NCBI GenBank assembly: GCA_041664945.1
Contig: JBAYJY010000079.1
Coordinates: forward strand, 1-20,050
Source of the DNA: JBAYJY01 sp041664945
GTDB taxonomy: Bacteria; UBP15; UBA6099
Direction of reading: 5' to 3'
DNA length: 20,050 nucleotides
In this document: one piece after another, positions 7,020-13,978 of the stretch
Layout of the letters: the number at the start of each line of letters is the position of its first letter
How positions within the stretch are numbered: position 1 is the first letter of the stretch
The notes under the pieces: model-generated
Seen by the model: the letters and a program-made list of their open reading frames with translations, nothing else
Told to the model about the DNA's origin: nothing
Database searches by the model: none
Made by a program: the position numbers and the translations under genes

Positions 7020-8240
7020 TTATTTGATTTTCGGCAGTTCCAGTTTAACGTAGCCGCCGTCCGGGGCGGGGATGGTTTTAAGCGCGACGTAAATTTCGCC
7101 GGTTTTCGGCAGCATGACGGCGCTTTGAAGCGTGTTGTTCGCGCAGATGGTGTTTACGAGGTCGCCGGAAACTTTGCCGGCGATCGGGTCGAACTTGTCG
7201 CTGAGGAAGGAAACGGCGGCTTTTTCGTCTATGCCGCCCTTGTTGCCGTTTATCAATTCTAAATAGCGGTTGTAGCGGTAGAATGTGTCGGATTTCTTTC
7301 CGGCGTAAAACATGTACATGTATTTCATCTGCGTTTTCGAGAGGTCTTTATCGACGAAGTGGTTGGTGTGCATGAGGAAGCCGTCTTTCGGTTCGATGCG
7401 AACGAGCCGTTTGGCTGTCATTTCTGCGATGAAGCCGGTGTCTGTCTTGCCGTCTGTGACGAGGACGTTGTAGCCGGTGGTGCGCGGCATGCCGGCGAGA
7501 ATTTTGTAAGCGTCTTCGAGCGTCTTGGATTTTTCCACGAGGGCGCGCAACTGGATCATGATCGGGGTTCCTTCAAGGGTCGCCTCGGAGGACATCGAGG
7601 TCATTTCGCCCATCGAGATTTCGCTTGCGTTCATGCCTGTCAGCGCTCCGGAAATTCCGGGCCATGAGAGCGTGACGAACGGGACGCCGTTTTTCGGCGT
7701 GATGAAGAAGACTGTGTTCATGGCCGCGACTTTCTCGTCGGCCGACCATTCGAGGTTGCGTCCGTGCACCACCGCGCCGTCCTTGGATTTGCCGGGGAAA
7801 GCCGCGAAATTCGAGCACATCGGTTTTACGCCCACCCAGTTCGCCGACACCACATCAAGGAATGTATTCGCGTAAAGAATTTTTTCGTAGTCAACGCCGG
7901 CGCTTTCGGCTATCCCGCGCATTTCCTCGATGTATTCCTTCGGTATGTGTTTTTCGAGAATCTTTGCGCCTTTCGCAAGCGCTTCCTGAGACGCGCCGAA
8001 AAGGTTTTTCTTTTCCTCGAAGAAGTATGAAATCAGCTCCTTGATCTCGGTTTTGAGGAGCGCGCCGTGCTGAAGACCTATCTCGCGCGGCGTTCCGGCG
8101 AGCCGGACGACTCGAACGCCGTCGACGTTTTCGAGCCGCGCGGGGCCGCTCTCCGCGACTAATTTGACAGCCGCGCGCGCGTTAACCGCCGCCGCCGCGA
8201 TTATAATTATCGCCAAAAAGATTCTGAGCTTGCTTTTCAT
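7020..8240 (-). CDS. Secreted C45-family autoproteolytic acyltransferase/hydrolase
   Basis: The ATG at 8240 has a strong GGAGG (8249-8253) and opens with a clear signal peptide (MKSKLRIF, then a hydrophobic run to about residue 22 and ARAA). Longer in-frame starts up to 8498 lack that logic. The 406-residue product matches C45 peptidases, the Ntn-hydrolase group named for acyl-CoA:6-aminopenicillanate acyltransferase. GTPREIGLQHG (49-59) lies near the N-terminus. Cys142 in KPMCSNFAAF is the predicted nucleophile exposed by self-cleavage. HGRNLEW (159-165) and TGYNVLV follow. In bacteria these enzymes act on amide or acyl substrates outside the cytoplasm, mostly unknown. A promoter lies at 8323-8351, with two hairpins in the leader. 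The neighbouring genes do not indicate a substrate. Confidence 0.85.
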   Translation of the reverse strand: MKSKLRIFLAIIIIAAAAVNARAAVKLVAESGPARLENVDGVRVVRLAGTPREIGLQHGALLKTEIKELISYFFEEKKNLFGASQEALAKGAKILEKHIPKEYIEEMRGIAESAGVDYEKILYANTFLDVVSANWVGVKPMCSNFAAFPGKSKDGAVVHGRNLEWSADEKVAAMNTVFFITPKNGVPFVTLSWPGISGALTGMNASEISMGEMTSMSSEATLEGTPIMIQLRALVEKSKTLEDAYKILAGMPRTTGYNVLVTDGKTDTGFIAEMTAKRLVRIEPKDGFLMHTNHFVDKDLSKTQMKYMYMFYAGKKSDTFYRYNRYLELINGNKGGIDEKAAVSFLSDKFDPIAGKVSGDLVNTICANNTLQSAVMLPKTGEIYVALKTIPAPDGGYVKLELPKIK

Positions 8241-8268
8241 TTGAAAAACCTCCGAAAAACTTTCGCGT

Positions 8269-8317
8269 CCGGCGCCGCGCCGGTTTTCAATCCGAATCAA
8301 ACCGCCGGATTCGGATT
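8269..8317 (-). promoter_or_regulatory. Two hairpins in the leader of the C45 gene
   Basis: AATCCGAATC (8289-8298) and GATTCGGATT (8308-8317) form a perfect 10-bp dyad at the predicted transcript start. CCGGCG (8269-8274) and CGCCGG (8278-8283) form a second, GC-rich stem just ahead of the ribosome site at 8249-8253. They could be an operator plus an RNA structure affecting translation. Confidence 0.5.
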
Positions 8318-8322
8318 CAATT

Positions 8323-8351
8323 AGCATACCATCGGGCGCGCACATGTTCAA
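8323..8351 (-). promoter_or_regulatory. Promoter for the C45 gene
   Basis: On the minus strand TTGAAC (8346-8351) is followed after 17 bases by TATGCT (8323-8328), with TGG directly ahead of the -10 (extended form). Transcription would begin near 8316, leaving a leader of about 75 bases. Confidence 0.6.
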
Positions 8352-8453
8352 CAATGGTTTACTTAACTGTTTGCGGGGATATGGAATATGGGAGGTTTTT
8401 AGGAGCGCGGTCATTCTGTCGGCAAAGCTGTCCGGGCAAGTTCCGCGCGGCAG

Positions 8454-8481
8454 TTGTTTTTGATGGCTGTTTACATATAAT
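8454..8481 (+). promoter_or_regulatory. Promoter for the binding-protein-like gene
   Basis: TTGTTT (8454-8459) and a perfect TATAAT (8476-8481) are 16 bases apart. The transcript would start near 8488, ahead of every candidate start codon of the downstream gene. Confidence 0.65.
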
Positions 8482-8508
8482 ACGCATGATTGAAGCAATC
8501 GACGCTGC

Positions 8509-9552
8509 GTGGGGCATCAGAAGATAAAGCGGCGACACGGCGAAATACAGGGGAGGAAGTTGCGGCGCGAGGAAGAGTCGGCCCCGGTTTTACGAACTTC
8601 CGGATCGCAAAGCGACAAAAAGAACATGGGCGGCGGAAACAAGATCGCAATTTTAGGCATGGTTGACGGGGCAAATTCCCGATACTGGAAGCTGATCGAG
8701 GACGGAGCGGCGGCGGCGGCGGCGCAGCGGTCGATTACAGTTGAATATCACAGGCCGCAGGCGCTCGGCGAGCGGAACGTGGCGCAGTGGCAGAGCAAGA
8801 TCGCCGAGACTATCGCCAACGATCCGGAAGTGAAGGCGGTCGGCCTTTCGATGATAGACCCGGCGGCCGGGGCGAAGTCGATCGAGACTCTGAGCGCGGC
8901 GGGCATTCCGTGCGTGACGTTCGACTCTGATGTGCCGAACAGCAACCGCGCTTTTTTCATCGGCGCAAACAACAGGGCCGCCGGCCGCACCTGCGCGTTC
9001 ACCGTCGCGAAGCTGATCTCATTCAAGGGGAAAATAATAATCGATTCGCCGTCCTACAAGGTGAATAGCTGCGTAGAGCGCATAGGCGGCTTCAAGGACG
9101 CGATCGGCCGTTACAGCGGCATTGAAGTGGTCGGCGAAGTGGGCGGCGACGAAAGCGCCGCGTCGATAAAATACACGGCGGAGAAAACCGCGGCGACGCC
9201 CGGACTGGTCGGGATTTTCTGCGCGTCGGGCGGAAGCGCCAAAGCGGACGCGGAAGCGCTCAAGAAGGCCGGCCTCGCTGGGAAAGTGGCGCTTGTCTGC
9301 GTGAATGTGGACGCCGAGATTCGCGAACTTCTGAAGAAGGGCGTAATTCACATGGCGATAGGGCAGCGGCCGTACTCGATCGGGTTCCGGCTCGTTGACT
9401 ATCTGGACCAGATAGCGCGCAACGGGATCGACATGGTCATGCGCGGTATTCCGTCGAGCCGCATCGCTGACACCGGTATGCATCAGGTAACGCGCGATAA
9501 TATCGAGAGCTATGTGGACACGCTCGAAAAGATGCAGCGCGACATGGAGTGA
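8509..9552 (+). CDS. Periplasmic-binding-protein-like (Peripla_BP_4/LacI-type) sugar-binding protein
   Basis: Residues from about 40 onward form a type I periplasmic-binding fold of the ribose-binding/LacI effector type. Visible parts are KIAILGMVDGANSRYWKLIEDG as first strand and helix, then VKAVGLSMIDPAA, IPCVTFDSDVPNS, FIGANNRAAGR, VGIFCASGGSAKADAEALKK and GQRPYSIGFRLVDYL. Such domains bind simple sugars or related ligands. Three starts are possible: GTG 8509 (longest, used here), TTG 8560 right after a strong GGGGAGGAAG, and ATG 8626 just before the domain. None yields a signal peptide or lipobox; the extra N-terminus is basic and charged. No HTH is present and no ABC permease or ATPase lies beside it. 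It may be a cytosolic sugar sensor or an orphan binding protein. It is divergent from the C45 gene. Confidence 0.75.
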   Translation: MGHQKIKRRHGEIQGRKLRREEESAPVLRTSGSQSDKKNMGGGNKIAILGMVDGANSRYWKLIEDGAAAAAAQRSITVEYHRPQALGERNVAQWQSKIAETIANDPEVKAVGLSMIDPAAGAKSIETLSAAGIPCVTFDSDVPNSNRAFFIGANNRAAGRTCAFTVAKLISFKGKIIIDSPSYKVNSCVERIGGFKDAIGRYSGIEVVGEVGGDESAASIKYTAEKTAATPGLVGIFCASGGSAKADAEALKKAGLAGKVALVCVNVDAEIRELLKKGVIHMAIGQRPYSIGFRLVDYLDQIARNGIDMVMRGIPSSRIADTGMHQVTRDNIESYVDTLEKMQRDME

Positions 9553-9693
9553 ACAGGGCGGTTTCGGGCCGCTCGAAAATTTCCGCGGCCGTCGGGGCGC
9601 GGGTTTTGCCTTTTCAGCGCTATAATTAATAATCGAAACAAAAACAGCCGACGGCGCGGCATTTGCGCGAGGCGGCGGTACGGAGCGTGTCGT

Positions 9694-9942
9694 ATGAGCG
9701 GCAAAGGATTCAAATGCAACAGTTGCAGTTATGCGCTGATTATTGATGACGATGTGAAGAAAGAGCTGTGGTGTCCAAACTGCCGCGCGACGATGGCTGC
9801 TTCGGACATGGAAGCGCCCGCTGAATTTTTAAATTATGAGTGCGGTGAGTGCAAGGCGCGTTTTCGGGCGCCCGGCGGAACTCACGCTCCTTACAAATGC
9901 CCGCGCTGCAATTACACAATCCCGTCAAAACCCAAGCCATAA
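9694..9942 (+). CDS. Small tandem zinc-ribbon protein
   Basis: The protein has 82 residues and eight cysteines arranged as two CxxC-x15-CxxC ribbons: C8/C11 with C27/C30, and C50/C53 with C69/C72. The repeat suggests an internal duplication, each half binding one zinc. No enzyme domain, membrane segment or signal is visible. The ATG at 9694 has CGGAG about nine bases ahead. A TATAAT at 9621-9626 may be its -10, but I see no good -35. It follows the binding-protein gene by 141 bases. Rubrerythrin-like or FmdB-like ribbons are possible relatives. The function, perhaps nucleic-acid or protein binding, is unknown. Confidence 0.7.
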   Translation: MSGKGFKCNSCSYALIIDDDVKKELWCPNCRATMAASDMEAPAEFLNYECGECKARFRAPGGTHAPYKCPRCNYTIPSKPKP

Positions 9943-10171
9943 ATGAAGCGCCGCCCGGGCGCCGGGGCTAAAGCGCGGCATCACGCCGCCCCTGGCCGGT
10001 TTTCGGGCCGCAGGGTCTCGAACGTGTTTCATTCATCTGCTATTGCAACAGAGGGTAAAATATTACAGAATAAGAGGGCTGAAAATCGCATAGAGGACTG
10101 TATGAATGCGAACGCCGCCGGATTTTGCGCGGAGGAGCGGCGCAGTCCCGGATGCGGAGGTGGAGAAACTT

Positions 10172-10915
10172 ATGTCCGGACACTCGAAATGGAGCACGAT
10201 AAAACGGAAAAAGGGCGCGGCTGACCAGAAGCGCGGCAAGGAATTTTCCAAGCTGATAAAGATCATAACGAACGCCGCGCGCGCCGGCGGCGGCGATATG
10301 AACCTGAACGCGACGCTTCGCACCGCCGTCGACAAGGCGAAGGCGATCAACATGCCGGCGGATACGCTCACGCGCGCGATCAAACGCGGCACCGGCGAAC
10401 TCGAAGGCGCCGCTTACGAAGAACTCATGTTCGAAGGCTACGGCCCGGCCGGCATCGCGCTGATGATAGAGGCGATGACCGACAACCGCAACCGCACCAC
10501 GGCGGAAGTCCGCCACATTCTCAACAAATACGGCGGTTCGCTCGGCGAATCCGGTTGTGTCCAGTGGATGTTCAACAAGAAGGGCATCATTCTCGTTCCA
10601 AGCTCAGGCGCGGACGAGGAAAAGATGATGGACCTCTGCATCGAGGCGGGCGCCGACGAAGTAACGGAAGAAGGCGAATACTTCCAGTTCATCTGCGCGC
10701 CGAACAGCATGCCGGCGGTCAAGAAATTCATCGAGGACGCCGGGTTCACGGTCGAATCGGCGGAAGTTTCTATGGAGCCGCAAACCACGGTCGACGTCAA
10801 CGACAAGGCCGAGAGCGTTCTACGGCTCGTTAATTTTCTCGAGGAGCTCGACGACGTGCAGAACGTTTTCTCCAACTTTGACATATCCGATGAGATCATG
10901 GAAAAGCTCGGCTGA
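10172..10915 (+). CDS. yebC: YebC/PmpR family protein
   Basis: This 247-residue protein begins MSGHSKWSTIKRKKGAADQ, the hallmark of the YebC/PmpR/TACO1 family. The family has three domains with an acidic face and normal length of about 240-250. GDMNLNATLRTAVDKAKAINMPADTL and YEGYGP-like FEGYGPAGIALMIEA are also diagnostic. Members have been described as transcription regulators and as translation factors that relieve ribosome stalling at proline-rich stretches. The ATG at 10172 has GGAGGTGGAG upstream at good spacing; in-frame extension to 10106 is not family-like. It leads a plus-strand run with ruvC 27 bases later, a gene order seen in many bacteria (yebC-ruvC-ruvA). Confidence 0.95.
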   Translation: MSGHSKWSTIKRKKGAADQKRGKEFSKLIKIITNAARAGGGDMNLNATLRTAVDKAKAINMPADTLTRAIKRGTGELEGAAYEELMFEGYGPAGIALMIEAMTDNRNRTTAEVRHILNKYGGSLGESGCVQWMFNKKGIILVPSSGADEEKMMDLCIEAGADEVTEEGEYFQFICAPNSMPAVKKFIEDAGFTVESAEVSMEPQTTVDVNDKAESVLRLVNFLEELDDVQNVFSNFDISDEIMEKLG

Positions 10916-10942
10916 AGCTTTAGCCGGCTCAGGAGAACGAAA

Positions 10943-11461
10943 GTGCGTATCGTTGGGGTGGACCCCGGACTCGCCGATTCCGGCTACGGCGTCATCGACG
11001 AAAAGAACAACGCGCTCAGCGTCGTTGAATATTCCTGCATAAGCACATCGAAAGAAACTCCTTTTCCGGAGCGGCTGCGCTCGATCTACGACGATTTCGC
11101 GCGCGTTCTCGAAGAGTACAAGCCGGAATCCTGCGCGATCGAGGCGCTCTATTTCGCGAAGAACGCGAAGAGCGCTTTTCAGGTCGGCCACGCGCGCGGC
11201 GTTTTCATTCTCGCCGCCTCGCTCGCCGGAATCCCGGTTTACGAATATACGCCGATTCAGGTCAAGCAGGCGCTCGTCGGCAACGGCCGCGCGGAAAAAT
11301 CGCAGTTGTCCTATATGGTGAAGATGCTGCTGAAACTCGAGGAACCGCCGCAGCCGGACCACGCGTCGGACGCGCTTTCCGTCGCGATCTGCCACGCGAA
11401 CTCGTCGCGCATGCGCGCCCTCATCGGCGAAGAACGGCTCGTTTACGGCAGACGGAAATAA
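10943..11461 (+). CDS. ruvC: Holliday junction endonuclease RuvC
   Basis: The 172-residue product matches RuvC in length and motifs. It is a homodimeric, magnesium-dependent resolvase with an RNase H fold that makes paired nicks at Holliday junctions in complex with RuvAB. The acidic catalytic set is intact: D7 in GVDPGL, E67 in CAIEALYF, and H140 and D143 in PDHASDAL. KQALVGNGRAEK (108-119) is the conserved central segment. The GTG start at 10943 has AGGAG ten bases ahead. It lies 27 bases after yebC and 120 bases before ruvA, so co-transcription of the three is likely. Confidence 0.96.
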   Translation: MRIVGVDPGLADSGYGVIDEKNNALSVVEYSCISTSKETPFPERLRSIYDDFARVLEEYKPESCAIEALYFAKNAKSAFQVGHARGVFILAASLAGIPVYEYTPIQVKQALVGNGRAEKSQLSYMVKMLLKLEEPPQPDHASDALSVAICHANSSRMRALIGEERLVYGRRK

Positions 11462-11513
11462 AGAGGAGCGTGGGTCGCGGCATACTGCGACCGGCAATCG
11501 CATAGGAGACAGA

Positions 11514-11563
11514 AATTGAGTTCGGGGTTGCTTCGTCAGCCCAAAACGGCTTCCTCGCAAGTA
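11514..11563 (-). repeat. 51-bp dispersed repeat, copy A, between ruvC and ruvA
   Basis: Read on the minus strand it begins GTACTTGCGAGGAAGCCG and ends GAAGCAACCCCGAACTCAAT. It matches copy B (13747-13798) almost throughout except for a central stretch of 5-6 bases. Partial internal symmetry pairs TTGC with GCAA and AGCC with GGCT. It occupies nearly half of the ruvC-ruvA gap. Confidence 0.7.
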
Positions 11564-11581
11564 CGAATGGAAAGAGAATAA

Positions 11582-12178
11582 ATGATAGATTTTCTGATAG
11601 GCGAAATCGCAATCGTGAAAGAGAACAGCGTCTCGATAGACGTTGGCGGCGTTGGCTACAAGGTTGGCGCGCCGACATCCGTCACCGGCGCGATGCGGCC
11701 CGGCGACAAGGGCGTCACTCTTTTCACGACGATGATCGCGACGGACGGCAACCTGAGCCTTTACGGGTTCAACACGCCGGACGAGCGGGATGTGTTCGAG
11801 ATGCTGATCACGGTGTCCGGAGTCGGCCCGAAGGCGGGCATAAAGCTGATGTCGCTGCCGAAGGGGCGACTGCTTGAAGCGATCGTGGCCGAGGATGTTG
11901 CGGTATTGACGACAATTCCCGGGATCGGGCCGAAAACCGCGAAACGCCTTATACTTGATTTGAAAGACAAGGTCAGCGACCTGTTCAAAAACATGCCCGG
12001 CGGCGCGCCGGCGGTTTTCATCGACGAAGGCGAAGTCGGCATCGCCGCGCAGGGCCTTCAGGCGCTCGGCTACTCGGCATCGGAAGTCCGCAATCTGCTT
12101 AAAACGCTGCCGGCTGACGATCTTAAAACGATGCGCGCTCCTGAGATCATCCGTCGCTGCCTGCAAAGGAAAGATTGA
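11582..12178 (+). CDS. ruvA: Holliday junction branch-migration protein RuvA
   Basis: This 198-residue RuvA is close to the usual 200. Domain I is an OB fold (MIDFLIGEIAIVKENSVSIDVGGVGY). Domain II has two helix-hairpin-helix motifs, ITVSGVGPKAGIKLM (about 80-94) and LTTIPGIGPKTAKRLI (about 107-122). Domain III (about 150-198) binds RuvB. As a tetramer it recognises four-way DNA junctions and loads the RuvB motor. The ATG at 11582 has GGAAAGAG ahead. It is followed not by ruvB but, after 160 repeat-filled bases, by argG; no ruvB is in the window. All expected motifs are intact. Confidence 0.95.
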   Translation: MIDFLIGEIAIVKENSVSIDVGGVGYKVGAPTSVTGAMRPGDKGVTLFTTMIATDGNLSLYGFNTPDERDVFEMLITVSGVGPKAGIKLMSLPKGRLLEAIVAEDVAVLTTIPGIGPKTAKRLILDLKDKVSDLFKNMPGGAPAVFIDEGEVGIAAQGLQALGYSASEVRNLLKTLPADDLKTMRAPEIIRRCLQRKD

Positions 12179-12179
12179 G

Positions 12180-12292
12180 CGGCATGCTGCGCCCAATATG
12201 CCGCGCTCGGCATGCTTTGTAGGGGCACAGCGCCCAGCGCCAAATATATTTTGTAGGGGCACAGCATGCTGTGCCCAATATACTGCGCCAAA
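12180..12292. repeat. Cluster of palindromic GGGCACAGC-type repeats between ruvA and argG
   Basis: One perfect 20-bp palindrome, GGGCACAGCATGCTGTGCCC, lies at 12257-12276 inside TGTAGGGGCAC...CCCAATAT. A decayed copy (12218-12248) keeps TGTAGGGGCACAGC and ends GCGCCAAATATA. Half copies lie at 12181-12199 (GGCATGCTGCGCCCAATAT) and 12281-12292. Together they nearly fill the gap, so no other gene is present. Confidence 0.75.
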
Positions 12293-12337
12293 TGTGAATT
12301 GAAAGTATAAAAACATTTTCATATAAGGAGATGCAAC

Positions 12338-13612
12338 ATGAGTAAAGCAAAACCCAAAGCAAAAGCGAAACCGAAGACAACAGCCAAGGCGGCCGCCGCT
12401 CCGAAGCGCGAGCGCGCAGTGCTCGCTTACTCCGGCGGAGTGGACACGTCTATCGCCATCAGATGGCTGATGGACGAGATGAACCTCGACGTCATAGCGG
12501 TCTGCATAGACGTTGGACAGGGCAAGGAACTCGGCCCGATAAAGAAGAAGGCTCTGAAGATCGGCGCGATCAAGAGCGTGGTCGTGGATGCCAAAGAGCA
12601 ATTCTGCGACGACTATCTTGTCCCGGCGATCCGCGCGAACGCGATGTACGAGAAGAAGTATGTGCTTTCGACGTCGCTGAACCGGCCATTGATATCCGAG
12701 ATACTCGTGCGCGTGGCGAAGGAAGAGAACGCGCAGTACGTCGCGCATGGCGCGACGGCGAAGGGCAATGATCAGGTGCGGTTCGAAGTATCGTTCGCCG
12801 CGCTGGACCCGTCGCTCAAGATCATCCCGGTGGCCCGCCGCTGGAACATGACGCGCGATCAGGAATTCGTTTACGCAAAGAAACATGGCATCGAGTTGCC
12901 CGTCACCTCGAAAAGCCCGTACAGTCTCGACCTCTGCGTGTGGGGCAAGAGCACCGAATGCGGCGTTCTCGAAGACCCGTGGTGCGAACCGCCGAAGGAC
13001 GCCCATAGCTGGGTGACGCATATCGAGGACGCGCCCGCAAAGGCCGCCTACGTCGAGATCGGTTTCGAAAAGGGCGTTCCGGTTTCAGTCGACGGAAAAA
13101 AAATGAAGATGTACGCGCTCGTCGAGAAGCTGAACGCGCTCGGCGCGAAGCACGGCGTCGGCCTGACGGACATGATGGAATGCCGGCTTGTGGGCATCAA
13201 GAGCCGCGAGACGTACGAGGCGCCCGCCGCCGCGCTCATTCTCAAGGCGCATCAGGAACTCGAATCGCTCGTCATGAACCGCGACACGCTGCACTACAAG
13301 ATGCTGCTCGAACAGCGCTATGCGGAACTGATCTACGACGGCAAGTGGTTCTCAGAACTGCGCGAGCACCTCGATGCGTTTTTCATTTCGACACAGAAGT
13401 ATGTCACCGGCACGGTCCGGATAAAGCTCTACAAAGGCAACGCGGTTGTAGTCGGCCGGAAATCACCGCAGTCGCTCTACCGCTGGAATCTCGCCACGTA
13501 CGACAGCGGCGACACGTTCGACCACACCGTCGCCGACGGGTTCCTTGCTGTTTGGGGACTGCCGGAAAAGGTTGAAGCGCTGTGCGGCAGGAAGAAACTC
13601 AAAAAGAAGTAG
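12338..13612 (+). CDS. argG: Argininosuccinate synthase
   Basis: The enzyme joins citrulline and aspartate using ATP in arginine synthesis. The 424-residue product carries the N-type ATP pyrophosphatase loop AYSGGVDTS (30-38), HGATAKGNDQVRFE for citrulline and aspartate binding, ARRWNMTRDQEFVYAKKHGI, and SPYSLDLCVWGKSTECGVLEDP. Most family members are about 400 residues. The excess is an unusual N-terminal tail of about 23 residues rich in Lys and Ala (KAKPKAKAKPK) plus a basic C-terminus (GRKKLKKK). The ATG at 12338 has AAGGAG at ideal spacing, so the tail is probably translated. No argH, argF or argJ is nearby. It follows ruvA across palindromic repeats, with a strong terminator 260 bases downstream. 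Confidence 0.95.
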   Translation: MSKAKPKAKAKPKTTAKAAAAPKRERAVLAYSGGVDTSIAIRWLMDEMNLDVIAVCIDVGQGKELGPIKKKALKIGAIKSVVVDAKEQFCDDYLVPAIRANAMYEKKYVLSTSLNRPLISEILVRVAKEENAQYVAHGATAKGNDQVRFEVSFAALDPSLKIIPVARRWNMTRDQEFVYAKKHGIELPVTSKSPYSLDLCVWGKSTECGVLEDPWCEPPKDAHSWVTHIEDAPAKAAYVEIGFEKGVPVSVDGKKMKMYALVEKLNALGAKHGVGLTDMMECRLVGIKSRETYEAPAAALILKAHQELESLVMNRDTLHYKMLLEQRYAELIYDGKWFSELREHLDAFFISTQKYVTGTVRIKLYKGNAVVVGRKSPQSLYRWNLATYDSGDTFDHTVADGFLAVWGLPEKVEALCGRKKLKKK

Positions 13613-13679
13613 GGGGCTGATGGTAGCTGGTAGCCGGGGACTGGTAGTTGGGAAAAGACAAAAACAGGCGCATTCATTC

Positions 13680-13702
13680 GTAGGCGCACAGCGCGCTGCG
13701 CC
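13680..13702. repeat. GC-rich variant of the palindromic repeat after argG
   Basis: GTAGGCGCACAGCGCGCTG followed by CGCC resembles the 12257-12276 element. Stem bases are changed on both sides (GGGCAC to GGCGCA, GTGCCC to TGCGCC), and two bases of the second arm are missing. It lies in the 366-base gap after argG, which also holds three TGGTAG words (13621, 13628, 13642). Confidence 0.55.
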
Positions 13703-13746
13703 AGAATGAAGCAGCGCGGAAAAGGAAAAGACGGGAAAAGAAAAAC

Positions 13747-13798
13747 GTCTTTGCGAGGAAGCCGATGTCTGGCTGACGAAGCAATCCCGAACTCAATT
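13747..13798 (+). repeat. 52-bp dispersed repeat, copy B, after argG
   Basis: It begins GTCTTTGCGAGGAAGCCG and ends GAAGCAATCCCGAACTCAAT, and is the inverted partner of 11514-11563. Its end AATCCCGAA (13783-13791) also forms a perfect 9-bp dyad with TTCGGGATT (13810-13818). Confidence 0.7.
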
Positions 13799-13827
13799 CC
13801 TATCTCCAATTCGGGATTCCATTTTAT

Positions 13828-13857
13828 TTGTCATTCCGAACGGAGTGATGAATCTTA
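13828..13857 (+). repeat. Dispersed intergenic repeat, copy 2 (TCATTCCGA family)
   Basis: TTGTCATTCCGAACGGAG continues to GATGAATCTTA, matching 1871-1900 at 25 of 30 positions. Confidence 0.6.
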
Positions 13858-13871
13858 GATCAAACAACCAC

Positions 13872-13900
13872 AGGGGCGGCGCAATCTGGCCGCCCCTTTT
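13872..13900 (+). terminator. Rho-independent terminator downstream of argG
   Basis: GGGGCGGC (13873-13880) pairs perfectly with GCCGCCCC (13889-13896) around an 8-base loop and is followed by TTTT. It ends the plus-strand argG transcript or any read-through from the repeat region. Confidence 0.85.
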
Positions 13901-13978
13901 GTATTGTTAGGATTTGGGTTTATCTGCCGGGAAATATTCCATCAGTTTTATAGCTGTTAGATTTTTACTTCAATTGGC

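Noticed and set aside
12299..12327. argG promoter TTGAAA-17-TATAAG
   Set aside because: It would start transcription about four bases before the ATG and remove the strong AAGGAG site, so it is probably fortuitous in AT-rich DNA.
10820..13021. Long minus-strand open frame (733 codons) opposite yebC/ruvC/ruvA/argG
   Set aside because: It lies antisense to four well-recognised genes and its translation is Arg/His-rich low-complexity, typical of GC-rich shadow frames. The same holds for minus frames at 245-1789, 1920-3323 and 17995-19293.
11582..13612. Missing ruvB as evidence of a broken RuvABC system
   Set aside because: ruvB is often encoded elsewhere in bacterial genomes. RuvA and RuvC are intact, so absence from this window means little.
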